Assembly (NCBI RefSeq): GCF_029227915.1
Contig: NC_079880.1
Coordinates: forward strand, 32,359,501 to 32,423,500
Reading direction: 5' to 3'
DNA length: 64,000 nt
Origin: Hydractinia symbiolongicarpus
Lineage: Eukaryota; Cnidaria; Hydrozoa; Anthoathecata; Hydractiniidae
A model generated the notes under the pieces. It was not told the DNA's origin and made no database searches. It saw nothing but the letters and a program-made list of their open reading frames with translations. Both the position numbers and the translations under genes were made by a program. Below, one piece after another: positions 22,701-37,700 of this stretch. Position 1 is the first letter of the stretch; each line of letters starts with the position of its first letter.

Positions 22701-25700
22701 CTGTTTAGACAATTTTGTATGGTTGATCGTATGGGCAGCTACCAACAGAGGTGCGAGGAATTGACCAAAGGCTGTGTACAGGACTATACCCAGGTCAGCC
22801 AAGGATTTTTTTATAACAGGGTCCCCCTCTAGATCCTGGCATAGGGCCTCGGGATCATCTAAAGATACAAGGTTGCAGATGGCTTTAGTATACATACTTA
22901 TCGCATGGGTACTGAGAGCTCTGGCAGTCTTGGCTCCTTTCTCATGGAGGTCGCGTTCAACCAAATCAGCATATACCCTCTCGACTTTTTCATCTGAGGT
23001 CTTGTCCAGGAAGGCATTTTTTCGGTAGTAAATGTGGCTTGGTTTTACGGATCTCTTTCAGGATTTGGCGTTTGTCTATAGTTTTTTGATCAACAGCCTC
23101 GGCTGAAGTATCAAATATTTCCGATAGTTCAGACATGGTATTTATTATACGCCGGTACCTATGTAAATAAACAAGTATCAAGATGTATGGGAGTATGATC
23201 GCTATTAACTCTATCATTTTATTTGTGACCTACAATTCTAACGGCTTTGTGTGATACGATCGTTGAGCACTACTCTCTTAACGTAAAACGCAGATAGTCC
23301 AAGCTTGTTTTGTTCATATGTCACCATCCCTTGATTATGTACCCGGAAGCCTACATTTTATGCATTATCTAGCTCTCCGTTTAATGCTCCCATATATCTC
23401 GACCACGTCACTTCGTTCTGCCTTTTCGACATTCCTTTACAGGAGAATTTCGTCCCATTTTTACCTTCGACAAAATAACACTTAGCTGTCAAGGCAATCA
23501 TTCTGGATCCGATGAATTCTTCTTTGAACAAACCTCTGGTGCGACTCGAGTGCTTGTCGGTAACGAGCCAATGAGCCACATCCTCATCGTACTGCTCGAG
23601 TAATTCAGGACGAACAACGTCACATAGGTTATCTCCAGAGATCGCGAAATAAGCACTATTGGTATCCATATACACATATTCAAAATTTCGTCGATCTACG
23701 TATTTGTCGAGAAAATTTTAGTAAAATTCAAGCATCCGCAGCTTGGCCAATTGATATACATATATCCCGCATTGGTAAGCCCTATTAATGGAAACGCCTT
23801 GTTTACTCCGTCTTACTTCATATGCGTCTCCAATTTCTTCAAGATCCTCCAAGGAAGGGCTTCTCATTGCTGCATCTACTACCTTTTCATCCCTTGTAAA
23901 TGTTGTATTTGCATGTCTCGCCAGGTCCTCTATCATTTTGCCGTAAAAACTGTTGCCCTTTAGCTTGGCTGTATCGCCAGCGATGCGCTTATCAGGGTCT
24001 TTATCAACTTGGCGCCGCGCATGGGCATCCATGCCATTTACAGCCGTGGTATTCGTACACTGTCTTTGTCTAGGAATCATACCCATCCACCCTATAGATC
24101 TCTTTAATACCATCGCGTATCACACGCTCTTCTCCATGTCCACAAAGCGCATGATGTATATGTCGGCCTGTTTGCTCTGACATAGCTTCAATCCATTTGC
24201 AAGCTGCGTAACTGAAACTGTTATCGGGATAAAATACCCGCTCGGAGCTACTCTGCATCCGCTCGATCTTTTCACCTCTGCAAATGATCTTGGTCTTAAT
24301 ACCTTCACAGTCATTTTGTTTGTGTCGTGTGAGGTTCTCCGATCTGTTGAATCTTTGTGTACAAACCTCGCATTCCCAATGCTGCGTTAGTACCTCCATT
24401 TTCTTGATATAGAAACAATGACCTCCCAACATACCAATATTGATTGTATCCAACCCCTTTTTGTATTGATTTTGGCCATAGACGAGTCGCCATGGGGCCT
24501 TATCGGTGTTTGTTTTCGGCTCAAATACACTGATGTTAATTTTGAATTTTGTAGCGATACCTTCCAAGTCCACGAGCCTCGTAGCCCTTACCTCTTCCCT
24601 CTTTAATTTGGGTTACAGAATGGAAACACGCTACTGTTACACCAATATTCAAGTCAGGATCATCTACCAAAGTTGACAACTATCGTCCAATTTCGATTCT
24701 ACCAATTGCCTCGAAAATCCTTGAACGAGTTTTACATACACAATTGATGGAATACCTGGAGAAAAAAAATTCGCTTCTAAGCAACAGTTTGGATATCGAC
24801 GTAAGAGATCGACTGATATTGCAGCTACAGTATTCCTCGACAGCATTCATACTGAAATTTATCATGGAAATTTAGTTGGGGCAACCTTTATTGATTTGTC
24901 TAACGCCTTCGACACAGTGGGCCAAAGTATTCTGCTATCAAAGCTACCATCTTTTGGCATTCTACTATCATTTGGGAAAAAAGTAGTTTAAGAAAATTCC
25001 AAATCCAGTGTTTTAAATATAACATGCTGCGTTCCACAAGGCTTCATTTTAGGACCCTTGTTGTTTTTGATTTACTTTAACGATTTTTAATCAGCGCTAC
25101 ATAGGACTAAAACAGTGAAGTTTGCTGATGACACCATGTTGTATGTTGCAGGATATTGAAAATGCTTTAAATGATGAACTTAAAAATATATTAACATATC
25201 TCGCAAATAACAATCTAGTTATAAATTTAAAAAGGAGTGATGTTATTTTGTAGTGATATCTATACCACACAAACCGAATATTGAATTTGGTACAGTTGAT
25301 ATTAACGTAACGAAGCGCTACAAGTATCTTGGTTCTACAATTGATCCAACTCTAACTCTATCAGATAACTTCAACAAATCGTATAAGAAAGCTTCCTCTC
25401 GCTTACGTATGTTACAAAATCTGAGAAAGGACATGGAAAATAATACTGCGGCAACAATTTACAACACAATGATTATACCACTGCTACTTTTCCACAGTAT
25501 CATAAATTTGAACTTCTCAAGAACCGAAATAAATAAATTGAATTCTCTGGACAGCTGGGCAACACAGATAACCAAAAATGCCAACATTAAATCAACTCAC
25601 ACTGTCATTTGACATGCTTATAAAACGGTAAAGAAATGCATTACTGGTGAAACATATAGTAAAGTAAAGAATAGTTTGAAGTAAATTCTCACTCCAAATG

Positions 25701-28700
25701 CACAAGAAACAAATGCACGAGAAACCAAAACAAGAAATCAAATTGGAAGTAGCACGAGGCAGTTTTCGTTATATGGGAGCGAAAATATATAACAGTTTGC
25801 CACTATATATACTAAAAGCAACAAATGTGAATGAATTTAATCAAAATATCAAAGATTTCGGATTTTTGTTTACCTTGTATTTTTACGGTGGTTCTTTTTA
25901 TCAACAGCTCTCTATTTTTAGTCTTGTATTAGTTTTCAACATTTTTATTCTTTTGAGTATAATCTACTTTGGAAAACGCATCAAGATTGTTACTTTTTTT
26001 ATTTCCATACTATTTATTATATAATGGACAGAGAAAACAAGCCTTACAAGCCAAATTTTAAGCTTTTTCTCTGTCTATTATATTATATAAAATGTGCGCA
26101 GACTTTTCATTTATAGTTTTCTATTTTTAATAAATTTTCTATTTTTTATATACAATTAGTAAATTTAACCATTTTTTTTGCACAGTGTATCTCATCTTTT
26201 GTCTTCGTATTCGTTTGTACTCAGTCTTTTCTTTCTCACATTCGTTTGGATATAGTCCGTTTGGGTATGATTGGAATCGTTCCACTTTTATTTACATAGT
26301 ATTTAATATATAATGGATAGAGAACACACTTCAAACCACCTAATTTAAAATGTCTCTGTTTATTATATAAAGATTTTTTTTGAATAGTTTTCTATTTTTT
26401 TGTAAATCTATAGTAATTTTAGAGCATATTTTATATATAATTTTTTTTTTAATTATAACTTTTATATTTTAAACAGGACACATATTTATAGCAGTTTTTT
26501 AAAACTGAAATGTACATATCCTGTATAAAATTCTGATAAATAAAAAAAAATAAAAATAAAAAATTATTTCATAGAAAAGGAAATAACAAACAAATTGGTA
26601 AAAAAAAGCATTCATTCCGTATGCTACATCCGGCATGCAATGCAGGGTCTCAGCTAGTTTTATATGAAATGGAGAAACAAAGTGTATATGAATCTAGTTT
26701 ATAAGAACATTGAGACTGAGATTTATCTGAATAAATCACTCACTCACAAACTAACACTCACTGTCCTTTAACATCATTTTATACGTCAGACGTATGTATG
26801 TATAAATAAAAACCTTTTTCTATACATGATATTCTATACAAGATATATGCTCTATCAATACATATAACTTAAAGACTGTAAGTATATATATGATAATATA
26901 TTGTTGTTATTTGGTATTAATTGGAAATACTTATTGTGGTTGATTAAAGTTATTGGAATATATCAGAGAAAATTACTTTAAAAATTTTTGAAGTAGTATT
27001 TTTTATTATTTTGTTAATTTATCCTCAAGTTTCTCTGTTAAAGTGAAGATAGAAACCATGTCCTTCAAACTACTAATATTGATTTAAATGGTTACATCAA
27101 GTGTCTTATTATCACCATCAAAGGATCATTACAGATTATCCAAATCAATTACAGAAAAAAAGTATTGCAGAATCAAAAGAGCATATATAGCAACCACAAA
27201 AATATGAAAGGTGGAGGTGTTGGCTGCTACACTAGTTCACTGATTAAGGTGAAGAGAAGAAAGGATCTTGAAAATTCTGATGAATAATTGGAACATATAT
27301 GGTTAGAAGTTCCTGGAAAGAACAAACATAGCAAAATTATTACTTGGTGTAGTATATTGATCGCAATCACTATTACCGTTTGCGCAATGGATCGAGCACT
27401 TTAAAGACTTGCTAATTTGTTTTAAATCTACATGGAACGGTGTGTTATTACTTACTAGAGATTTTAATATTAATCTGATGAAAAACAGCACTGAAAAAAT
27501 GTTGTATATGTCCACGCAGGTTATTTCCACTCCAACAAAAACATCAGAAGCACCTAGCGCTCTCATCGATCACATCGTTGCAGACAATACTGATATTATT
27601 ATAAAATCAAGAGTATTACCATGTACTGCAATTAGTGATCATGATGGAACTTATGCACTGCTCAATATCAAATTACCAAAATAAAAACTAAGATCAAAGT
27701 TTATAGGATCAGAGAAATCATTCAACGAAACATTGTACAAATCAGATGTCTCCAATCTCTCACTCAGTATAATTTATGGTGTTGACGTCCATCTTTTGAA
27801 CTCAAACTATTTAACAACTTAATCTATTATGTATTGATGACCAAGCTTTATTAATTAAATAAAGGTATCACGACCACAAGCTTCATGGATGAATGATGCT
27901 GAACTTAAGAAGTCACGTTCTCAAGTGCACAAGACAAAAGATCCGGAAACATGGAAGGAGTTTAGAGAATTAAGAAATCTGTTGGAAAAGAGATAAGACA
28001 ATTAAAGGTTTCATACTATCCGAAAGCTCTATCTTTTTCCAATTCTAAGGATGTTTGAAAAATCATTAACAGTATTTTGCATCCACCACCTAAAAGAAAG
28101 ACAATAAATCCAAACACATTAAACTCATTCTTTGTATCCACCACACATCACACGATTCAAAAAGATGCCATGTTACCAGCAGAAACAAAATCATTCATTC
28201 GTACTCCAACAGCTGACAATGAAAATAAAATTCACTTGCATTATGTTCACATAATAATGCAATGAAAGAACTTCGCAATCTAAAAAATGACTGCTGTACA
28301 GACATGATACTGTACCTGTCCCATTTTTTAAACCTGTTGCTAAATTTCACCATTAACACAATCATCAACGAATTTATATGCAACAATGAGTTTCCACATC
28401 TTTGAAAGACATCCATAATTGTACCTATAAACAAGGTACCCAATACTGTTGAAATTTCTGACTTCGATTGATATCAATTTTACCATCTTTATCCAAAATA
28501 TACGAAAAACTTGTATTGAAACAACTAGTACAGTTTATCGAAAATAACACAATTTATAAGAGTACTCTAAATGGATTTTGAAAAGCTCATAGCTCAAGTA
28601 CAGATCTGCTAAAAATAAAAGACAACATCAAAAAAGCAATAAACGCAAGTAAAGTTACTTTGATTGTTTTAACTTCGAAAGCTTTTGATACTATTTGCCA

Positions 28701-31700
28701 TCATACCCTTAGTAGGAAAATGGCTTTACAAGGTTTTTCTGCAGAATTCCTCACTTGGACTTTGTCATATCTCTCAGAACACAACAATATGTGCAAATAG
28801 GCAGCAACAAATCAACAATGTTACCAACTATGTTTGGGGTCCCCCAGGGATCAATACTTGGTCCAGTTTTATATGTATGCAGATGATACAACTATCTACA
28901 AATCATGTAAACCCGCTCATATTATTGCTCTAAATCCTTGACGATTGATTCACTCTACAAGCTTAGGAAATGGGTCAAAAATAACTCTCTAGCTGCTAAT
29001 GCAATGAAGACTAAGTACATGATATGTACTACTAAATGTTAATCTGGTCTTCACAATTGGACGAGCACTGTTTGAACATCAAATTACGTAGTGCATCTAT
29101 TGAATGAGTTTCCTCCTGCACATTATTAGGAGTGACAATCGTGTAAAATGTGAAATGATAAAAAACCCAACTTGATAAAGTATTAAAGAAATGCTATGTA
29201 AAGATTTCTATATTACGAAATCTAAAAAATTTTACAATACCAAATTAAGAAAACAACTGCTTGAATCTTTTCTTTCAAATTGATTATAACGATTTTATCA
29301 TCTCGTTACCTGAACTACGAATCAAAAATTACAAAAACTTTAACATGTTGCATGTAGCTTTGTTACTAGCAGTTATGCAAAGATGAGTGACATTATCAAT
29401 GTGAAATGGCTGCCAATCTAGGAAAGACAGGAATTTAACCTTTTGAAAAAAACAACAAGGCCATCAATTTTAACTACTGGTCAAATTCTTGCCAGATTCG
29501 GATAACAACCTAAAAAAATCCTAACGAAATCAGCCTGCAACATTCTTCAATAAATGGATCGTTCCAAGATGTAGAGCAAGAGCATTCAATAATCTACCAC
29601 CAATTCTTCACTCAGTAGATTCTTATAATATATTTTGTAGAAAAATTGTCTGATAATTTAATCTAATATATTTTTATTTTGTTTCTCTATTTGCACCAAT
29701 GATTTTCCATCATTTACACAGCCAAGACTTGTTTCTCAAGATTTTATGCGCTTCCTATTATTCCTCTAGTCTTCTCCCAATAATTTGTCTCTTTTCTAAT
29801 GTTGTATAATCACAACAGTCAATAGTCTAAAAACATTGATTTTTGATACAACAAATGTCATTTTACTAAACTATAGCTACAACCCTGGAAAAAAATATTA
29901 GGAAAATGTGAGGAAAAAGTCTGGCTTTTTTCATTATTCTTGATGTTGAAATCTCTTTTAACTGTCCCCTTCCCTTCCCCAAAATCAATACTGTCCCCTT
30001 CCCTCCCCCCAAAATCAAAGGTAGTTAGTTACCTTTGAAGTTCCTGGATTAACTTCTCTTAACAACAGTGATTTTTGGAAAAGAAGAGCTCACAATAAAA
30101 TACCTATATATATATTCCCAGTGTGGTAGCTAGCTTAGCTGGATACTTGCTGTTTTGCTTTTAGCTATGCAGGCTGGCTATAGCACGCTAGTTTTTTTAT
30201 TTTCTAACTGATCAGAGTAATATGAAGTGCCACTGTGCGTTAGTAAAGTGTATATGAAGTTTTAGTTCTAAATTCATTAGCAAACAGGAAAATAAAAACG
30301 TATTCACATCACTTTAAAAACGTAGCCTGGTGAGGTTTAGCTAAAACGAAAATGAAAATAGGTCTATTGTGGTCTTTCAAAGCAATATCTCAGGAAACAT
30401 TATATTTGCAGGTACATATTGGTCGGGTAATAGTGTTGAAAAGCTTCATTCGCAATATGAGTGTAGGTTGGGTGGTTGACAGTAACATTATTTGGAGAAA
30501 CGATTATAAACATTTGTTTAAGTGTTATTTCAAATACCCTTGGTTTGGGGGATAGGAGTGACGAGTTGGAGAATAATTTAGGAAGTAACCCTCTTTTGAA
30601 CGGGCTTTGCAGAGTTACATGTCATTTGTATTACAGACTTGGTTCCTATCTTACACCTGAAACACATTATTTAAAAAAATCTTTGGGTGATAAAAGTGGA
30701 GAAGGAGCAAACAGAAAATGTGATGAAGAAGGAGTCGACTAGGAGAAGAACTACTTGCTGAATTTAAAAAGAGAGAGAGAGAAGGAGATAATGAGGGGTG
30801 TCGAGTGTATTGACAAGGGAGTGGCAGAATAGAGAGGGATTTTATTTATGGTGTGTATTTAGTTGGTGATCTTGTTGTTTTATTTTTGTGTGGAAGTGCT
30901 TGGTCTTTTAGGAAGAGTGGTGATGTTGAGGTGTTAAAGCCTGTTGTGATGCAGGATTCTATAGGGAAATATCCAGTTAATGAAATGGATTAAAATATGA
31001 TGTATATCTTGTGTAAATGAGTTAAGTGAAGGAAACTAAGTATGCTTTTTTGTATTTCGTCATTGTTAGTGGATTAATTATGCAATGTTGCTGAATGGTC
31101 TTTGCACTGAAGTTGAGTAAAGTGGATTTCAGTGACTCTGTGAAGTTGGTTGGTATTTTAGAACGTCCATGTTTACAAAAGGACTTTCTTGATAAGCAGA
31201 AAAGTATTGTGGATAATATGTAGGTAATAAAATGTTAGTTTATTCCAGTCATAGGTTGTTAATCGCAAGCATCAGTTGGATCAGGAATTGTTTAGGGGCG
31301 TTTATCATCCGATGTCTGTGAAGATTGATGATATGAAAAGATGATTGCTGATGTTGCATTAAAGAATGTTAACGATAATCCCACACCACCCAAGTTAAGG
31401 TCATTAAGGGTGTGGTGATAAGAAACAGAAGCCCAGATCTTAAATTTATTTGTATGGCTGTTAGTGATTATATGATAAGTGAGAAAGATGCTATCTCGTT
31501 GGTTACATCTATTATTTCGCAGTACACAAATAAATATTATCAGTCGATCATGTTGGTTTATGGCTGCATTGTGGATGTAGCTTGAGTATAGTTACAAAGG
31601 GTGATATTAAGATGATAAGGTATGTGTGTGATATAAACAAAGATGGATTTAAAAGGTAAGGTAAAGGTGATTTTGATATTTCAAAGCTGTGCATAAATAC

Positions 31701-34700
31701 ATAATGAAGTTTGTTTGGAGTTACGTTTCGTCATGATGTACCTTTAAGTTATAGACTAAAAAGCAGAAATGTCAATGAGGAATACAGTGGGGAAGAAATT
31801 GTCTAAGCTTTTATCACAGAAAAGAGGTTTTAAGACATATGTACAACATGATAGTTTTATTGTTGTAAAATATAGGCTTGATAATGCAATAGCTTACACA
31901 CTGAAATAAAGCATATGTTCTTATGTCCACGATGGTAAGAAAAGCGTGAAGGTTTCGAAGTCTATATTTTATTTTTCTAATAGATGCTTACCTGGTTCAG
32001 AATCACGAAAGATCTTGTGTGATGCTAACCACATACCATTTTGGTTTGGTTCTTGTGCATCACAAGGTTACGCCTGGTCATGATATAGATAATTTGCATG
32101 AAAAGTTGACGAAAAGATGGGTTAATTGGTGATCAAGATGCATAGTGATTTAGGTGTATGTTTGATCCGAACAGGCCAATCTTTTTCATGTTCATTAATC
32201 TTCTGTCTTCGTAATTTGGATGGTCTTTGTTGTAGTTTGAGATACACATTGTCTGTGTGGATTTCAAAACAAAGAGAATCCGTTTATGTGAGTAGCAGAT
32301 TTGCCCTATCATAGTATTTCTTTTTTATACATTGCAGTGGAATTTGTACACCAATGATTTGGATTTGTCATGGATACACGTTCAAACATAGACAGGTCTG
32401 TTTCATGTAATTTGTTTTTGAGCAGCGTTTTACTGTGTTGTCATGATTTTTTGAAACAACTATGTTTACTTAATTCCTAATTTTTGTCAAACATTGAGTA
32501 TATGATTCTATCTAAGATAGAAAAATTGATTCCTCAATGTATTTTTGTCAGTTTTGTCATAGGTCGATGTATTGTTGTAGACTCTTTTATAAAGTATGTA
32601 TTTTGTTTTAGATTGCAAGTTGGGGATTAATTTCCTAACCTTGTTTACTTTCCTTCTTTCCAGGGCAAGTGGAGAATTACTATGAAGATTGTGTATTTTA
32701 TTTTTGATATTTTAGATCTATCTCCAACATGCACTCATCATCCTCACTATTGAAATTAATATTTGCTATCTCATGCTGCCCCATTCATTTGAATTTGCTG
32801 ATCGGGAGAGGTTTTAATATCCATATAGGTCATTAGCATCTAGGTACATCAGGTATTCTGATGGTTCTTTTTGGATTGTAGCCTTCTTACATGTATTTGT
32901 TGCTGGCATTTCAGTATCTTTTTTATATCATTAATTCACCTCCTCTTATCGATTTTTTGAAGAAGTGAAGTGGCATATCAATGTTGGATAATAGTTCTAC
33001 TTTTGCATCTGTTGATTTTAGTAGAGTGCCTGTGATCTAAGTTGTAGCTTTTTATACATATGTTTCGAAAGTTCTTGAACACGTCAGCAAGTAATAGGTC
33101 ATGATTTGAACCTTTCCCATACATTATTTGTGTGCTGATAATTTTCCTTGCTTAGGTTTTTTCATATAATTTACTAAAACTCCTCAATATCTTGTTGATC
33201 TGTTGAAGCTATACATGTAATTTCCTTGTTATCAACTCTAAATATTTTCAGTATGTCAACCATTACCATCTTTTTTGTCCAAAATGAGTCGATTGGAAAG
33301 GATTGATGCAACATTTATATATAAATTTTGTGCTATTTGTGTTTACTTATATGTGTTGATACTAGGGAAGTTATTTCTCAACAATAATGAATATTTTTGT
33401 CTTGTTGGATATTATTAGAAGTTTAATTGCTTTTTCGTCATCTGTAAACCTTATTTGGTAGATTGATTTTTCCAACTAAAAATGTTAATTTTCAGGCTGA
33501 TCTTTGATGGCCACTGGAATCATTACATTTTAAATAAGAACAGAAAACATCACTTTCAGCATATAGGATGTTCTAAGACTTTAGTAGTCTCAATTTGAAA
33601 AATCATTGTTACTTAACGTAGTAAATTGTATCCAATATAAAAATTATGCACAAATATTACATTTTGAATCGAAACAAAACCCCTATTTGAAACATGCAGT
33701 GCTTATCGTCCAGTAATATGCTTTTGGCAATTCCCACAATAATGCAGGCCTATCAATAAGGGGAGATCAATTGCTCTTGCTCACACAAAGACCTGCCCAA
33801 TTATGAGAAATGAAGCTGAGCCATTTATTGCTCCCCCAATTCCAAAAAAAGTTTTTCTAACTGAGCAATATCAATTCCTCTCACATGGAAATCAATGTTC
33901 TCTTTCTTATTATTTACAGTAAAAAAGGACAATAATATATAAAAATGATAAAATAAAATAAATAAAAAAGACCTTGTGATAAAATATGCGTTTATAATCT
34001 TATTCTGTTTATTCAGATTGCTCACCCAAAACTTTTACAACCTTGGGGGAGCGATTTATTGCTCTGGTGTTATTTTCTTATTGATAGGCCTGTAATGGCA
34101 ATAAATTTCCTCACTTAAATTTGATGTCAAATATAAACTCCTGATTGCTAGTGAGAAAATATAAAAACATTTTAAAATTGGTTTTAAAATATCTAAAGTA
34201 ATAAAATCACTTTGCTTGAAATTAAACATTATTTCGGCTATTGGAGGAAGTTAAGACTGAGGAGTCCTTAGTTTAGATGCACGATTCCTGCGTATTGGTT
34301 CACAAGTTTAATCATCCCCCACTTGTCTCTTACGTAAATGGAAATATATAGCTCAGACAATTAAAAAAACTCAAACGAAGACATTATGGAAAGTTATAGC
34401 ATGCAAATAACTTCATGGCATCATCTTTTCTCCTATTAAGGCCTTTGCATGAATTGCATTAAAAACGCTTCTTTTTCTAAATTGCAAGGGGGTTCTTATT
34501 GTTTACATAAAACATGTTGTCATTGTTTTTAACATTTATACAGCCTTGTTGCCTTTACCATTTGGGGTAGTTCAAGGGATCCTTCTATGCAAAAACAAAT
34601 GAATGTGAGTAAGTTATATAACGATGAAAGAATAACATAATTATACCCAAGAATCTGATATACGTAGTTCATGCCATTTAATTTAGTGCGTATCGAGTCC

Positions 34701-37700
34701 ATGATACCATTCATATTATTCACATAAATAAAATTGTCATTGTATTTATCGTTCTGTAACTCAACTTTGTATTCCCAAGTTAAAAAAAAAAAATATTTAT
34801 TCTTTTATTATTAAGTCATTTTAAACGCAACATTTAACACTTAGGCTTGCCTTCAAAAAGCAAACGTCTTTAATACATGAACAAGTCTAGGCGACGATGC
34901 ACCATACTTTGTCATGCAGTCAGCTATCTGTTCAGCACCAGGTACTCATTGTACCTTAATTTCCCTAAGTTGAATCATTTCAGGCAATCTTGCAATATCA
35001 ACACGTAATCTCAGATCTTGGATGATCCTGTGGCGATTGGTTATCAGTTCTACATGCAACAGATGGAGCAACGTCAAGATTAAAAATCTCCATTACCATT
35101 GATGCAACAAAGTATCCAGAATCTGCTGATTCACTTAACGCCATCGTCTCAGAAGATAGTGAACTCCTTGTAACACAATCAAGCTACTTTGAGCGCCATG
35201 TGACAGGTGAAACATATCCATTACCACACAAGAAAACTATGTAAGCACCTTGTGAAGCACCACTAGGTAGACTCGCATGAGTCGCATTACCATATACCAT
35301 TACTGCAAGATTCTCTGGATGACCGAGATTAGTTTTGTATCATTCAATTTCTTAACCGCCTTATTTGCCTCAATGAGATTACGGACTTTCGGATTCTTTC
35401 CATAGTTACTCACATAACATGCATCAAAGGCACAATCTGGTCTGGTCTGAGAATTAACCCATATAAGCTGACTAAAAGAGATCTTCAGGATTTCTTTACC
35501 TTTTTCTCTGTACTCAACAGGTGGTCGAACAAAAACATCTCTCTTTAACAAATTTCCTTGTAAAAAGGCTGATGTAATATCTAATGATTCCAACTTCCAA
35601 GACATTGATGTCGCAGACAGAAACACCATTCTTAAAGCTAGGCGACTACAAGTTGGTGAATCAGTTCTACATTCTACAACCTCCTCAAATCCTCGTGCTA
35701 CTAACCTAGCTTTCAACAACGTAACTCCATTTCTCTCCTTCTCTGTAATTACCCACTTGCATGACACTGTTGCTTGACCAACATCATCAACCCATTGAAA
35801 CACATTATGATCATACAGATTAGAGAACTCCTTCTCCTTCGCATCAATCACAGCTTTTTTACACTCATCCGTTTCTAAAAAAAGCAACACAGTTTCCTCT
35901 GAAGCCATTTTTTTCCACTAAGATACCTGATTCAAATTTATACTACTTGGTTCATCCTTTCCGACCCTCAAAACATTAACCCAATCACTAGAACCACCTG
36001 TTCTTTTTGGTTGCCTTGATAAGACTCTTGCCTGACCACTACAACCATCTCTCAGCATATACAAAATGTTAGTTTCTGGCTTAGGTTTACTGTGATTGAA
36101 GCATTTACTTTTAGACACGTCGCTCTTCCTCGCAAATCTAGTAGTTTTATCACTTTCTTTTCTAACAGTGCCATCTAGCTTCTCAGCATCACCTTCATCA
36201 AGTACCTCTCTAGCACCACTTGCTACCACTTCTTCAACTTCAGCATCCATATCACTTACTGTCTCACCACAATTATCAGCATCTTTGCTTTCAACATTAT
36301 CAACTACTCTCTCTGCTTCGTGATCAACATCAGAGGCATCACCAGCTGATTTATCTTCACCAACCGCAGATTCACTAGCATCACTAGATTCCCTCTCATC
36401 TTTCTCTACCATTTCCGCATCACTATCACTTTCATCTTCATCCCCCACTTCAGCAACAACATTACCGCAATTCATTTTTCTTTGCGTCTTTATTTCATTG
36501 GAGGATGAGGGTGACTTTACAGTTGGAGGAGGAATCGCCTTCATCTGTAAAAGGAACTACCATGACGTATTAACACAAAATTGCCTTCTTTACCAAGAAC
36601 TGTTCCAGGACCTTTCCATTTCTTTGCATTCTTGCGCCTATAGAAAATCTTGTCGCCATTTGGGTAATGCTCCTCTTAAAAAGTGCGCACATCGTGTCGT
36701 AGAGTACGGCGAATGGTGTTACTTGATTCTGCCTTAATAAAATTTTCACTAGCTGAATGAAGAGCATTAAGATTTCGTCTTACAATTTCACTGGAAGTAG
36801 ATGATTTTAAAGCAGGAGGTGAGTCAGATATTACAGAAGGTAAATTCACGTTGGTGCCGAAAAAACAACAAGTTGGTTTGGAGAAAGAATACCAAAGCAG
36901 TATCCATATTGTATTTAACATTTGGTTTTCATCATCGATTCATAGAGCACTTTATTATTTCTCTCTACAATGCCGTTACTGAAAGGTGATTCACTGGTGT
37001 TGTGCTAATCTCGACGCCTAACTTCTCACTCATCTCCTCCATAACTGCATTACAAAATCCCCCTCCACAATTGTTATGAAACTTTCTAGGTGCTCCAAAA
37101 TAAGCTATCCATAATTAAAAAATCTCGCATACCACAACTTCTTTCTTCTTTGTATTAATCAAACATGCAGCGAGTACCAAGATGAAGGAACCACAACTTT
37201 CCTTTTTCCAGCTCTAGTAGTAGTAAGGACTGAACATATACTGTTTTCGCTCCTCCTACACATTTACCCCCAAAAAACCCGCTTCCACCACCACCTCATC
37301 CCAAAAAAGAAAAAGAAATCATATGTTGATATCAACATATAATCATATCATATTGCCAATAATATTAAATGATATTAGAAATAATATGACGTCATCAACG
37401 CATGCGCAATAGCATATATAATGGAAATTCCCTAAATATTTTTGAAATGTCCACTGAGTCAAAAAAATGCTGGTTGGAAATGAAATCTGTATATAATAAA
37501 GGAATGAGTTGGTTCAAAAATGCAATCAGTAAAATATATAATACCGTGTCAGCACCAGTAGCGGCAACTCGCGAAGCTCTCGTTAAACAACTAAGGAGCG
37601 TGCGGGATACCGTTAGTTATTACTACAACAAGGCCAGGGATCAATTTTCAGGATCAGCAACTCTCCACGATGAGGTTCAACGTATCACCATAGATGAGGA

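Larger units (their letters stand above)
17950..24612. mobile_element. Polinton/Maverick, truncated at both ends
   Basis: This tract holds the hallmark genes: retroviral-type integrase (+), packaging ATPase (-), protein-primed family B DNA polymerase (-), a probable jelly-roll-like structural protein (-), a BRO-N protein (-) and several small membrane proteins. The left end passes directly into copia gag and the right end into a LINE reverse transcriptase. Neither Polinton terminal inverted repeat was found. Minus-strand genes are tightly packed with gaps of 5-50 bases; only the SAP-like gene and the integrase are on the plus strand. GC is a little higher than in the flanks. Intact elements of this type are about 15-20 kb, so more than half is missing. 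Confidence 0.9.

Noticed and set aside
32780-33480. Further LINE endonuclease on the plus strand
   Set aside because: Only one motif-like phrase (LIGxxFNIHI) was found and no second motif in any nearby frame.
36096-36323. Serine/leucine-rich plus-strand frame
   Set aside because: It is the complement of the acidic linker of the copia relic; composition mirrors the Asp/Glu/Ser-rich minus strand.
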